Positions 47,624 to 59,436 of a DNA stretch of 64,000 nucleotides are shown here, piece after piece. The DNA lies in assembly GCA_016647705.1 (NCBI GenBank), contig CM028329.1, positions 62,761,231-62,825,230 of the forward strand. The letters run 5' to 3'. The notes under the pieces were generated by a model. It saw only the letters and a list, made by a program, of their open reading frames with translations. It was not told the origin of the DNA and did not search any database. Origin of the DNA: Eucommia ulmoides (Eukaryota > Streptophyta > Magnoliopsida > Garryales > Eucommiaceae). Position numbers and translations under genes: made by a program. Within the stretch, counting starts at the first letter, position 1. Each line of letters starts with the position of its first letter.

Positions 47624-48242
47624 ACTTTTTGTAGGAACTTTGCGTATCTTGAAATCAATCCAACTAATCATCATCTTTTTGAAGGCACAGCCTTCGGTTT
47701 GAAGAATTGTTTGTGTGTCGCCCTTTCCCCTTTTGTTTGGTGCTTTATATTTATTCTTTAATTAATTGTCTATTTGGCTGTCAGTCAGTTTAACGACAAG
47801 AGACAACCACCACGAAAAAGAAAATAAAAAAGTATGCATTTAATATGTTATTTTATTAAAACACATCCTAATCGGCTCACACCTCACTGTCACTCAACAG
47901 AGAGAGCTCGAAGATCTCTGTTATTAAAACCCTAACTTCACAATTGGGATTACTACTCGGTTGAGCTCGAAGATTCAAATTAAGGGTTGAACTTACTTGA
48001 GATCACATCGGAGAAGGTACGTAAATCCAACCCTACCATTCTCTTTGGCTCATTTTCCACCCTCTCCTCCTTTATTTTCTTCCATTCTTCAAAAAAGGAG
48101 TTTCAGATCTCGAAATCCCAACTCGCTCTATGTTCCTTCAGTTTCGCTTGCATTCATTTTCATTTTCCACATTTTAAAACAGTTTCACGATCCATTTTTG
48201 GGCCAAATCTAGTAATTTCCAATCATGTTTCAGGCATTGTCC
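47624..48242 (+). promoter_or_regulatory. Intergenic region and leader of the downstream gene
   Basis: O-methyltransferase 3' UTR followed by the leader of the next gene. A telo-box AAACCCTAA lies at 47927-47935. A leader intron is inferred at 48017-48233, with donor GTACGT after gagaag and acceptor tgtttcag. Confidence 0.55.
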
Positions 48243-49898
48243 ATGAACCAATTAAATTCAACCTCGGACCCCATAGGACAGAATATAATAAAGCTTATAA
48301 GCAATGTCTGTTTTTCAGCCTTTGTATTTTCGGTCCTTGTCTTCACCGGAATTGCCATCACCTACCAACCTCCGGATCCATGGGAGTCCTCCAGAGCCTT
48401 AACTAGAGTTTTCACCCAAGTTAAAAATGCCACCTTCCAGTTCCAGACTGACACTTCAGTGCTCAAAACCGGCGAAGACATGGCCGCTGCCCCAGCTTTA
48501 CTGCCCATCAACGAAACGTTCATAGAGAAATCTGAAGAGATATTATTGAATTTGACTGTGAAATCAGATTGTGCAGATGCGGCAGGGGTGGTTAATTGTT
48601 CGGACCCAGGAGTTGTAATAGCGATTCAGAAGTTTAATCGTAAGACTTTTAAGTCTGTCGTGTTTTTGGACTATGGGACCCCGGTCAATGGATCGAAGTC
48701 AGGTGAATGCGATGTTGCATGGTGGTTCAGGAACAAGAAAGAGAGGTCTTGGAGGAAATATAGAGATTTCCGGAGGTTTAGAATGGGACACGGTGATAAT
48801 TGTACTTACAAAGTGCTGAATGCAAGAAGGTGGCATTCAGGTGTACATGCCCGTCGCCCAAGGACTATTAGATCATCTAATAACAATATGAATGGGAAGT
48901 CAAAAATTGCTCCAGCGTTTAGAGACGACGAGATCAATGACACCATCCCTTTGCTGTCATCTGAGGCAGCATTTAGGAAAGGGAAGTACTTGTACTATTC
49001 TCGGGGAGGGGATTACTGCAAAGGGATGAATCATCAAATATGGAGCTTGTTATGCGCCCTCGGGGAGGCTGAGTATTTGAATCGAACGTTTGTGATGGAT
49101 TTGAGCATGTGCTTGGCATCAACATATACCCAAAGCCAAAAGGAGGAGGGAAAGGATTTCAGGTTCTATTTTGATTTTGAGCATTTGAAAGAGGTGGCAT
49201 CCATTGTGGAAAAGGGCGAGTTTCTCCGAGATTGGAAGAAATGGGACGGCTCACACAAGAAGAAGAAAATTCCAGTGAGAAAGGTTGAGAGCCATAAGGT
49301 GACGCCTATGCAACTGAAAAAGGATAAAACCACGATCTTATGGAGGCAATTCAATGGTGGGGAACCGGAAAATTATTGGCACAGAGTGTGTGAAGGTCAG
49401 GCTGCAAATTATGTAGAGAGGCCGTGGCATGCTCTCTGGAAGTCGAAGAGACTGATGAATATAGTTGCTGAGATAAGTGGGAGGATGGACTGGGATTTTG
49501 ATGCTGTCCATGTTATTCGAGGAGAGAAAGCAAAGAACAAGAAGATGTGGCCCCATTTGGATGCAGACACCTCCCCGGATGCCATTGTTGCAAAGCTTCA
49601 AGGGATGATTCAGCCTTGGAGGAATCTGTATGTTGCAACCAACGAGCGTTTCTATAATTACTTTGACAGGCTAAGGTCTCATTACAACATTTATTTGCTT
49701 GATGATTACAAACAACTGTGGGGAAACACGAGCGAGTGGTACAACGAGACAAGTCTTCTGAATGGTGGCCGTCCGGTTGAATTTGACGGTTACATGAGAG
49801 CTGAAGTGGATACAGAAGTGTTTTACCGGGCAAAGACACGGCTGGAGACATTCTATAATTTGACCAAAGATTGCAAGGATGGGATTAATACATGCTGA
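48243..49898 (+). CDS. Type II membrane protein, O-fucosyltransferase-like (plant At2g04280/At4g12700 type)
   Basis: A single coding exon gives 551 aa. The ATG at 48225 is in frame, but it falls inside the inferred leader intron (acceptor CAG at 48231-48233), so the next ATG (MNQLNSTSDPIG) is preferred. A short cytosolic tail is followed by one transmembrane segment (about residues 15-39, IIKLISNVCFSAFVFSVLVF) and a lumenal domain with several N-glycosylation sites (NAT, NET, NCS, NCT, NRT, NTS). The blocks YYSRGGDYCKGMNHQIWSLL, VHVIRGEKAKNK and LYVATNE resemble plant O-fucosyltransferase-type glycosyltransferases. Databases often label this family 'calcium ion-binding protein' without support. 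A Golgi location is likely, but enzyme activity is not shown. Confidence 0.85.
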   Translation: MNQLNSTSDPIGQNIIKLISNVCFSAFVFSVLVFTGIAITYQPPDPWESSRALTRVFTQVKNATFQFQTDTSVLKTGEDMAAAPALLPINETFIEKSEEILLNLTVKSDCADAAGVVNCSDPGVVIAIQKFNRKTFKSVVFLDYGTPVNGSKSGECDVAWWFRNKKERSWRKYRDFRRFRMGHGDNCTYKVLNARRWHSGVHARRPRTIRSSNNNMNGKSKIAPAFRDDEINDTIPLLSSEAAFRKGKYLYYSRGGDYCKGMNHQIWSLLCALGEAEYLNRTFVMDLSMCLASTYTQSQKEEGKDFRFYFDFEHLKEVASIVEKGEFLRDWKKWDGSHKKKKIPVRKVESHKVTPMQLKKDKTTILWRQFNGGEPENYWHRVCEGQAANYVERPWHALWKSKRLMNIVAEISGRMDWDFDAVHVIRGEKAKNKKMWPHLDADTSPDAIVAKLQGMIQPWRNLYVATNERFYNYFDRLRSHYNIYLLDDYKQLWGNTSEWYNETSLLNGGRPVEFDGYMRAEVDTEVFYRAKTRLETFYNLTKDCKDGINTC

Positions 49899-50465
49899 CG
49901 CATCTCTTGATATATATATATATATATACATGGCCCAGTTAGGCTACTATTGAAAAGAAAGAATATATGTATGTTTACGGCCTAGGCTTTGCTGTGTATG
50001 TCTATCTATCTAGTCAATCCTCGAGTGTGTTTGTTTTCCATTCATGTGTAATTCTGAAATGAGGTTAAAGTAAAAAAGTCCGGAAAAAAAAAAAAAGAAG
50101 TGAAATTGCAGCTTTAACAACTCCCAAATAAATAACTGGTAGTTAACAATTACTTGTAACTTCCCTAGCAATAATATGTGCTTAAAAAGGCATATGTAGT
50201 TGAGGAGGGAAGAACCGTTGGTCATATTTCAAACATGCATCTATTCTAACATCTACTGCTCTGCTGTGTCCCTCTTCTTGTTTAGAATGTTTGGTCGAGA
50301 AATACCGAGTCCAAGAGAGAATCTACCAGTCAATGCAATGAATGCATAGACTAGAGACTTAGCATGCTGAATCAGATTTGAGGACGTACCCACATGCACA
50401 TATATATATATATATACAGAGAGCGAGAGAGAGGGAGAGATTTGAAGACGTAAATCCAATTCATC
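49899..50465. other. 3' UTR and spacer
   Basis: Contains TA microsatellites near 49910-49928 and 50400-50416 and GA-rich runs near 50420-50440. No gene seen. Confidence 0.4.
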
Positions 50466-52620
50466 ATTCCAATACTCCTACTATTACTACTGTTTGTTCA
50501 CTTAATTTGATCTTTCTGCGAACCCAATTCATCATTGTGAAAAAGGAAAATCAGTCATATTGGGTGCAAGAGCGCAAGGTTTTCGGCAAAGATTGGCAGG
50601 TGAGTGACATTTTTCAAGTCTTCTACTTTTCACTTCTCATTATGCGCAAGGTATGATTTTCATGCATTGCATTCTTATCATTTGTCAAAAATGAATTGAA
50701 ACCTTGATTTCCAAAACAGAAAAGGACGTTCTCTCTGTTTTCTGTTCATCTTAGAAAGAGAAGATACCTAGAATTTGTGTACGAAAATATTTAGCCTTAC
50801 AGAACTTTTGTGTATGAACTCCCTTCGTTAAATAACATCAATCAATCTCGGCCGTCGATCTCCAAAATCAATCTGTTTAATCTCAGCCGTTCAACCCAGC
50901 GATCCATTATCCAAGAAAATTAGATATACATGCACACAGTTCTCTGGTGGAGAGGAAGTCAACACACCCCAACAACTATTCACGCGCTCAAAAGAGAATG
51001 GTAGTTAATCTTGATGCATGGATCTGTCTTTACACACACATTACTACTTTTACGACTACCTACACAACTGCTTGTACGAGTAAAAAAAAAAAAACGTCTT
51101 ACTTAAAGTCAAAACCATATGTATTTATGTGTAGGGTCACACGCCTCTCACAAAAGCTAGGTGAAACTTTTTTCCATATTTATATTTTGACCATCAATTT
51201 TTTCTAGATCCGATTTAGGATAAATTCATCAATTTTTTCCTCACACATTGGACTTTTAATTGACTAACTCTCGACCAGTCTCTCATTTGTGATTATTAGA
51301 ATTGTAATCTGAGCTCTAATATCAATGTAAGGTAGTTTTGGTCAATCCCAAAACTAACTCCTAAGAGATTTCTTCTCACACTTATAACTTGACCACCAAC
51401 CTCTTTCACATTTGATGTGAGATAAACCCTTAATATTATATAACATAGCGATAAAACAAAAGAATTTCATAGAAAGTTTGACAAATTTTGACTGGAAAAA
51501 TCAAAGCAAATTAACATTTTAAATATATATTTTATTTTAAAAAGTATTTTTACTTTTTAATTTCAAAAATATTTTTTAAACAGCAAAGAAATCTGGTTTT
51601 ATTTTTAAATATTTTTTATCTGAAAGCAAACCAATAAAATAAAAAATGAAATAAATTAGTGATTTTATGTGAAACTTGAGATAATCAAAATCAAAGTTGG
51701 ATTTTTGAACATTACAAATGATTTGAACGATCTCAATTTTACACAATCCTATCAAGGAAATGAGAAAGTCGTTCAAATGTGCAAATTGAGCACATGAGAG
51801 AACCACCACCACCATCATCATATGATTCATCTCCTAACTTTTGACATTCTAGGTTAGTTCATGCATTTAGGAGACCTACTTTAGTCTCTAGTGAAAAATT
51901 AGGTTATATCTCTATCGAGTATATCGATTGCCTTCTATGTCAACAAGCTAAACAACGTGTCTTATTTTTTTTCACCATTGACTTAATCTCTCAAGTACTT
52001 TTTTATCTAGTCCACTCTGATATTTAGGGACCCTTACCTTCTACCATAATTGGGGGATCTAAATACTTTGTCATATTTGTCGACGACTATTCTCGATATA
52101 CTTGGTTGTACGTCAGACATAAGCATTTCAAATTATCTCAAATCTATTCAGAATTTGCTGCCATGATTCAACTCGATTTTTTCGCAATATTAAAATCTTC
52201 AAATCTAACAAAACCATGGAATATAATGACCAATTTTTCATTGCCACTCTTCGAAAACATGACACACTTCTCTATAGATCTTCCCCTGACGCTCTTGTCC
52301 AAAATTGTCGAGCTTAAATTAAACATTGACATATCCTAGATAGTGTCCATGCACTACTCATTTCATCATCTTATCTGGAGCGCTTCTGGGAAGAAGCCGT
52401 TCTCACTGTCGTCTATACCATTGATCGAGTCTCTTCAACTATCATCGGTAATCTTTGTCCTCATGAGAAGTTACATGGAGTTTTTCCTAATTATAGCCTC
52501 TTAAAAGTCTTTGGGTATGCCTGCTTTGTTATCTTACAATCTCATGAACATACTAAACTTGAACCTCAGTTTCGATTATGTTGTTTAATCAGATATGGAA
52601 TTGAACACAATAGATATTGA
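50466..52620. repeat. Segmental duplication, copy A
   Basis: This segment matches copy B in order: 50466-50680 with 54126-54420, 50681-51010 with 56800-57120, 51530-51960 with 57840-58280, and the integrase portion after that. In copy A the site at about 50661-50680 (ttttcatgcattgcattc) is unbroken, whereas in copy B it carries a copia insertion. A minus-strand TRIM relic (about 51240-51432) is present only in copy A. Confidence 0.8.
51240..51432 (-). mobile_element. TRIM relic related to the 33.7 kb array
   Basis: On the minus strand it reads gggtttatctcacatcaaat, then gtggtcaagttataagtgtg, and a degenerate primer-binding site (tgatattagagctc), the same order as in the array at 33.7-34.3 kb. 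One LTR and part of the internal region remain. Confidence 0.65.
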
Positions 52621-54100
52621 TTTTGGGATCCTACTTCTAATCGTCCATATTTCTCGTCATGTCGCCTTTTGGAAGCATAAGATGTTTTCTTCTGTATCCA
52701 ACTTTCATTCGACATCTACTACCAACCATCTATATTTCACCAATCCATCTATATACTTCTTCCATGATCATCCTAACACAAATATCACCGAGCCTCAAAT
52801 AGATCCTCCATTTACCCTTCTAATGTTCTTGTTTCGTTTATGGATCCTGAACACGACTCCTCCGAGCTTGTCCCGATGACTTAAGATATTGTACCAACTA
52901 AGTCTGTCCTAGAGAATCCCCCTCGTTCTAGCAAAGTAACACAACTTCCTCCACATCTTCGTGATTTTCATTGTTTTTCTACCATACTTAATTTGCATGA
53001 GTCTCAATCCTATAAAGAGGCCAATATTAATCCTTATTGGCAGAAAACAATGGACGATTCATTTTTTAGGCAAAACCCATATTTGAGATCTCGTTGACCT
53101 CCCTCCTAGGACAACTCCTATTGGATGCAAGTGAATTTTCAAAATCAAAACACTTTATGATGTCTCCATTGAACGCTATAAAGCTCTACTTGTTGCAAAA
53201 GAATTTGCTCAAGAATATGAGATTAACTATGAAGAGACATTTGCTCCTATAACTAGATTTACATATGTCCATACTCTTCTCGCTATCGCTGTCATTTGCA
53301 AATAGTCCCTCTTTCAATACCTTCCTCAACGAAAATCTCGTTGAGGAAATTTATATGCATACCCCTCCTGGCCTTATTGTTCCTCAACGTAATGTTTGTC
53401 GCCTTTGTCATGCCCTATGTGGTCTCAAACAAGCTCTATGTGCTTAGTTTTGTAAAATTCAACACCACTATCCACTAGTTCAAGTTCACATTCATCACTC
53501 ATGATTCTGCCTTGTTTATTTGCTGAACTGACAATGATATTATCCTCCTTCTACTGTATGTAGAAGACATAATCATTGCAGAAGATGATCTAGGCAAAAT
53601 CTTCGAACTAAAAAAATTTCTCAGTGATCAATTCAAGATGAAAAATGTTAGTGTACTTACTTATATTCTTGATTTTAAAGTTTCAACTGGTTCAGATGGA
53701 TACTTTCTTTCTCAAATCAAATATGTCTCTGATCATCTTTCCAAAGCTAGTATCACTGACTCCAGCATTGCCAATAGTATATCAGATTTACTTGACTAAA
53801 TGGCTCCTATCTTCCGGATGTTACTCTCTATCACCAATTAGTTGGAAGTTTGGTGTATCTCACAGTTACTCACCTAAACATTGCCTATGCTGTCTATCAA
53901 GTCATCTAGTTCTTGTCCTCTCCTCGAACTATTCATTACTCAGTTGTTTTTCGTATTTTTTGGTATGTCAAAGGCACTTTATTTCACAAACTTTATTTAT
54001 CTGCTCATTCTTCTCTCACTTTACATGCTTATTTTGATACCAATTGAGCCAAAAATTCAATCGATTAACATTCAAACACTACTTACTGTTTTTCTTGGAA
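51840..54100 (+). pseudogene. Decayed copia pol (integrase, RT)
   Basis: Broken frames give pre-integrase and integrase pieces (DCLLCQQAKQ, LVHSDI*GPLPS, YFVIFVDDYSRYTWL). They continue to reverse transcriptase pieces (DLPPRTTPIGCK, ALLVAKEFAQEYEINYEETF and the active site LYVEDIIIAEDD, where YVDD is expected) and the connection region (LKKFLSDQFKMKNV). There are many stops and frameshifts, and no intact LTR was found around it. Confidence 0.85.
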
Positions 54101-54420
54101 AACTCTTTCATTTTCTTAAATTCCTATTCCAATACTACTACTATTGCTGCTGGTTCTTTACTTCATTTGATCTTATTTATATATTCTGTGAACCCAATTC
54201 ATCATTGTGCATGTCATCCTATAATTCATTTTTCACAAAAACAAAAGAAAAAAGAAAATCAATCATATTAGTTGCAACAGTCTTAATTCTTCAGAGCGAA
54301 AGGTTTTCAGCAAAGATTGGCAAGTGAGTGACATTCAACCTCCTCCTCCTCATTATTTTTCAAGTCTCCATTTCTTCTCATTATGCGAAGCATTAAGCAT
54401 GGTATGATTTTCATGCATTG

Positions 54421-56785
54421 TGTTAATGTAATATATGAGCTTAACCCAATTGGCCCATTAAGACAAAATTCTAACCCTAGGGTCTCCTACTTTTTCTATA
54501 AATAGTTGTGTATATAATTGTATTGTTCGTATCATTTTCACAAAAATCAATTATTATTCATGTTTCCCACTTCTCAATTATCTTAACATAGTATTAAGAT
54601 CCAATGTTTCCTGGCTCTGGTCGTGTTAAAATTTTCGAAACCCCAAACCTAAGTGTTCTATCGTCCCGCTGCCACTGTTTTGAGCTATTCCAAAACAATC
54701 GGTGCTCCAAACTCAAAAACCACCACATAATCTGAACCATCTCGACGAGACGATTCTGATGCCACCAAAAACAAGACCAACGGAAATTCCATGCACCGTC
54801 ACGCGTGCTTAACCAGTCCGCCACCGCTGTCACGTTTGTTGACTGCTACAAGACTCACCGACTATCTAATCTCACTACCCACCATATCACCACCTATGTC
54901 TTGAAGAGACGATTCCAACGTCATCGCAATCACTGCCAAAGGACGCCTCACGAGCCCATTCTCGCGCCAAAATTGAGAATCTCAACCGCGTCAGATCCAC
55001 GCGCTACCACGCCACGTTACCAATCTTCTTTCTTCCACGTCAACGCCAACTAGGCGTCACGTCACCAACCATGTCAGCGTTGACTACCACGTCATCAGGC
55101 ACATTAGTGTTGACCATTTGCCACGCCACTTCCACGTTAGCGCCACATCACTTCTACGTCAACGCCACGTCACTTCTACATCAATGCCACGTCATCAGTT
55201 GCCTCGCCACATCAGCAGTTGACCCTGCCACGTTAGCACCCAATCAGCCTCTGCCTGCCACGTCACTGGTTTTTTGAGGTAATCTTCTTCGGACCGGTTC
55301 AAGCCTTTTTTGACCGATTTCCTGCAAACTTGGACCGATTCCTAGGGGTTTTGGACATTCCGATTATGTTTCCGGCCTCCATTTTGTGATTTGAGACTCA
55401 TAGAATATACTTTCTGTTATATTCATGTGGTTCCTACGCCGATTTACCCGTTCTTCACCTGGTCTTTGAAGATTTAATATCGGTTCCTGAACCATTTCAG
55501 GATTCCAGATATATTTGTGATCTCCGTTTAATCAAATTCGGATAATATAATATAGTTCTCTTTATATTGTTGATTCGGTTCTTTACGGAGATTTGATTGG
55601 TTTAAAGGGCTCTCAATCGGTTCTTCACGAGTATAAATCGGCTCCTAAATAATTTCAGCGTTTTGGATCTATCCGTGGCAGTAGTTTGTCTAGATTCAAC
55701 AAATGATGTTTGTGGTTTCTTCGCTCATTCTCAATGTCAAAGAGGATTCAGAACCTATCTCCACTACTATCACCATATCTATTGCAGATTTAACTTCACT
55801 CCTCCATCATATTTTCTTCAAAAATGGTACAAACATTTCTCCTGCTCTGTCACTTACTACATGTAACTCTTTTTGGTTCTTTGATTCGGCCTGTTGTAAT
55901 CATATGACATCTGATCCCAATATTTTTTTCAACCAAACTCTCCGCTATAAATATCCTTAGTATTCATACCGCTGATGGTTCTCAAATACATGTTACTCAT
56001 ACCGATCAGGTTTCTACTTCCCATCTTTCTATTCCTGACACGTATTTCATTTCGAATATCACCTTATATCTCTTATCTGTTGGACAACTTTGTAAATTGA
56101 GATTTGAAGTCATATTTTCTAATAGTGGTTGTCGTATGCAGGATCCTCGGATAGGAGAAACTATTGGAAATATTCATAAAGTAGGACGTCTATTTGAACT
56201 CAGTAGTTTGCATTTTTCATGGCTAACCCTACCACTACCACAACCACATGTCTCTTCATTAACCTGTGCAACCTCACCACCAATATCCTCCTCATCATCA
56301 TCATCCTTATCTCTTGGGTAACTCTCTCAATTTCTTGGCGTAATAAGAAATAAACTGTGGTTGCTCGTTCTAGCACTGAAACTGAATATCATGTTATGAT
56401 TGATGTAACTCAAAACTTTTTTGGCTTCGATGACTACTCGTAGATATGGGCATCTCTTATTCTACTGCCACTATCGTACACTGTAACAATAGGAGTGTTA
56501 TTCAGATCGTCCACAACGATATCGTCCACGAGTATACAAAATACATCGAGACTGATTGCCATTTTATCCGTCATCATATTCTCTATAATATGATTTGTCT
56601 ACAATCCGTCAGTTCAGTCAATCAGGCATCAAACATTTTCACTAAGGCTTTTACATCCGGATGCTTTTACTCTCTAGGAACTCTCTCACTTCTCCTATAA
56701 ATAGTTGTGTATATCATTGTATTGTTTGTATCGTTTTCACAAAAAATAATATATTATTCATGTTCCCCACTTATTAATTATAACA
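54421..56785 (+). mobile_element. Internally deleted copia element with both LTR ends
   Basis: The 5' LTR (54421-54588, 168 bp) starts TGTTAA and ends TTAACA; a decayed initiator-tRNA primer-binding site (agtattaagatc) follows. Internal pieces include a minisatellite, the protease region (WFFDSACCNHMTSDP), the GAG-pre-integrase motif (GRLFELSSLH), then directly the RNase H end (ARSSTETEYHVM, TDCHFIRHHI). Integrase and RT are deleted. The partial 3' LTR (about 56672-56785) shares ctataaatagttgtgtatat and tattattcatgttccccac-like blocks with the 5' LTR. Confidence 0.82.
54985..55270 (+). repeat. Degenerate CCACGTCA minisatellite
   Basis: Inside the copia element, units containing ccacgtca, ccacgtta or ccacatca recur every 15-30 bp through the region. 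The stretch is C-rich and unlike the AT-rich surroundings. Confidence 0.7.
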
Positions 56786-58130
56786 CTGTATTCTTGTCGT
56801 TTGTCAAAAATGAATTGAAACCAGCTATAATTTGTCTCTGTTTTCTGTTCATCTTAGAAAGAGAAGATACCTAGAATTTGTGTACGAAAATATTTAGCAG
56901 GGTCTTGCCTTAGAGAACTTTTGTAAGTACGAACACCCTTCGTTTAATATCATCAATCAATATCGGCCGTCGAACTCCAAAATCAATCAGTTTAATCTCA
57001 GCCGTTCAACCCAACGAACCATCATCCAAGAAAATTAGATACACATGCAGAGACAGTTCACTGGCGGAGAGGAAGTCAACACACCCCAACAACTATTCTT
57101 GCGCTCAAAAGAGAATAGTAGTTAGTCGATGCATGGATATGTGTCATTGTCATATAGTAATATTATTTAGACAGATACTTGAAAAATTGGTGTACAATTT
57201 TTTCTGTTTGTATTAAAATTAAAGTGAACCAAATAAAATTAACCAAATCCAATCTAAATAAAATAAAATTAATAATTAAACTCCACCAAACCTAATTAAA
57301 CCAAAATAAACAAAATCTATTTAAACCCAATTAAATTTAATTAAACAAAAATTAATGTAAGTCTAACCAAACAAATCCTACCCAACACTAATTACACAAA
57401 TCCAATATTAACCCAACCATATTTAAACCAAAATCAACTAATTAACACATCCATCCACTAATTTAACATTTTGGCTCTTCCTCTTCATCTGTCATATTTG
57501 GCACATGTAAGGCATGAATGTCAAAATGGCGTGCGTGATACCACATCTATTGGAGTAGATTTTGACTTAAAAAAGGCTAAAAAATAAAATGACACAAGAG
57601 ATGATACATCCCTAAAGTTGCTCTTACTGTTTTACTATGATTATTACTATTGCGACTACCTACACAACTGCTTACATGAGAAAAACAAACAAACATCTTC
57701 CTTAAAATAAAAATTAAAATTAAAAGTATATATCTTAGTAATTCGATCTTATCATGCAAAAGAATTGCATTGAAAGTTTGAGAAAATTTGACTGGAGAAA
57801 TGGAAGTAATTAACATTTTAAAAGTATACTTTATTTTTTTAAAAAAAAAAAAATTACTTTTTAATTTCCAAAAATATTTTTAAACCGCAAAGAAATCTGA
57901 TTTCATTTTTAAATATTTTTTATTTGAAAGCAAACCAATAAAAAAATAAAATAAACTAATGATTTTACATATGTGAACCTCGAGATAATCAAAATCAAAG
58001 TTTGACGTTTTTGAACATTACAAATGATTTGAACAATCTCAATTTTGCACAATCCTATCAAGGAAATGAAAGAGTGGTTCAAATGTGCAAATTCAACATG
58101 AGAGAACCACCACCATTATCAACATCATAA
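56786..58130. other. Copy B flank, no gene
   Basis: AT-rich non-coding sequence, including a block of aaccaaat/aattaaac repeats at 57225-57440. No coding exon or RNA gene. Confidence 0.4.
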
Positions 58131-58800
58131 TCATCTTATTCATCTTCTCTTAGCTTTTGGCATTCTAGGTTAGGTCATGCATTCATTAAACGTATCCACA
58201 CTTTACTCTCTAGTGGGAAATTAGACTATGTCTCTATGGAGCATCTTGATTGCCTTCTATGTCAACAAGCCAAACAACACGCCTTACATTTTTTCACCAG
58301 TGACTCAATCTCACAAATACCTTTTGATCTAGTTCACTCTGATATTTGGGGACCCTCACCTTCTATCACAATGAGGGGATCCAAATACTTTATCATATTT
58401 GTCGATAACTACTCTCGGTACACCTGGTTGTACCTCATGCATAAGCGTTCCGAATTACCTCAAATCTATTCATAATTTGTTGTCATCAATTTTTTCTGCA
58501 ATATCAAAAACCTTTGAAAACATGGCACACTCCCCCATAGATCTTGCCTTGAAACTTATGCCCAAAATTGTCGAGCTGAACGTAAAAATTGACATATGCT
58601 AGATAGTGTATGTGCACTACTCATTTCATCATCTTATTCGGAGCGATTCTGGGGAGAAACTGTTCTCATTGTCGTCTATACCATCAATCGGGTTCCTTCA
58701 CCTATCATCGACAATCTTTGCTCTTATGAAAAATTGCATGGAGTTTCAAATGCATGTATTAGAAATTCGAGATCGTTTTACCTTGAGAGATAGACATCTA
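58130..58800 (+). pseudogene. Decayed copia integrase (duplicate of 51.84 kb)
   Basis: The frames give LDCLLCQQAKQHALHFFTSD, LVHSDIWGPSP and YFIIFVDNYSRYTWLYL, the same integrase section as in copy A but with fewer stops. It is truncated before reverse transcriptase. Confidence 0.82.
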
Positions 58801-58842
58801 TTCAATGTCGATTTTTTTTTGTTTCAAGTGCTTGTATTAGAA

Positions 58843-59213
58843 GTGAGGTATAGTAAAAATGTTGAGGGATTGTCCTCGGGCAATGTTTGGCATCATCTCA
58901 GCAGGGCCTAAGAAATGTTTTGTTTTTTATTTCTGGGGTTATGTAGCTCTCTTAGAAGTGAGGTATAGTGGTTGGTGTTTTGTATGTTTATATACTTGTA
59001 GGGTTCCCTATATTGGTGTATGCTAGGGCCTGGGCTTGCCAATGTGTTAGCCTGTTGATATTGGGGAAGCTTCTTAATGCGAGATAAGGGCGTTTAATCT
59101 CTTGTAATAAGTTATTTTGGGGAGTCTTTTAGGCTACATGGTTGGTTTACGTGTCGTTTAGTAAGGGAGACTCTTCCTCTTAACTTATAATATAATCAAT
59201 TACCTATAAAAAA
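58843..59213 (+). mobile_element. 5'-truncated L1-type LINE 3' end
   Basis: This 371 bp insertion ends in ataaaaaaaa and is flanked by 17 bp direct repeats, aagtgcttgtattagaa (58826-58842) and aagtacttgtattagaa (59214-59230), with one mismatch. A poly(A) tail plus a long target-site duplication is the signature of LINE-driven insertion. No protein-coding part remains. Confidence 0.72.
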
Positions 59214-59436
59214 AAGTACTTGTATTAGAAATTTGAGAGCATTGTATCTTGAGAAGAGACATCCATTCAACCATTAGCATCAGTGGGGGATGATAATATA
59301 CTTTAAGGGTATAGAGTTAAACTTTAATCTCGATGTACTTCATTATTGTTCATCAGTTGAATAACTTGTAAATTTGTAGTTGACATTTACTAAACTTGTA
59401 TATTCTATACTACATGTTTTATATGACGTTTATATA

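Larger units (their letters stand above)
54126..58900. repeat. Segmental duplication, copy B (split by a copia insertion)
   Basis: Homologous to copy A at 50466-52620 in the same order and orientation, but interrupted at 54421-56785 by a deleted copia element. Divergence between the copies (scattered substitutions and small indels) suggests the duplication is not recent. Confidence 0.78.

Noticed and set aside
48225..48242. Upstream in-frame ATG of the fucosyltransferase-like gene
   Set aside because: A good 3' splice site (tgtttcag) follows it and a good donor lies in the leader, so this ATG is probably intronic.
49513..49851. 112-codon minus-strand ORF
   Set aside because: Antisense shadow of the fucosyltransferase-like coding exon.
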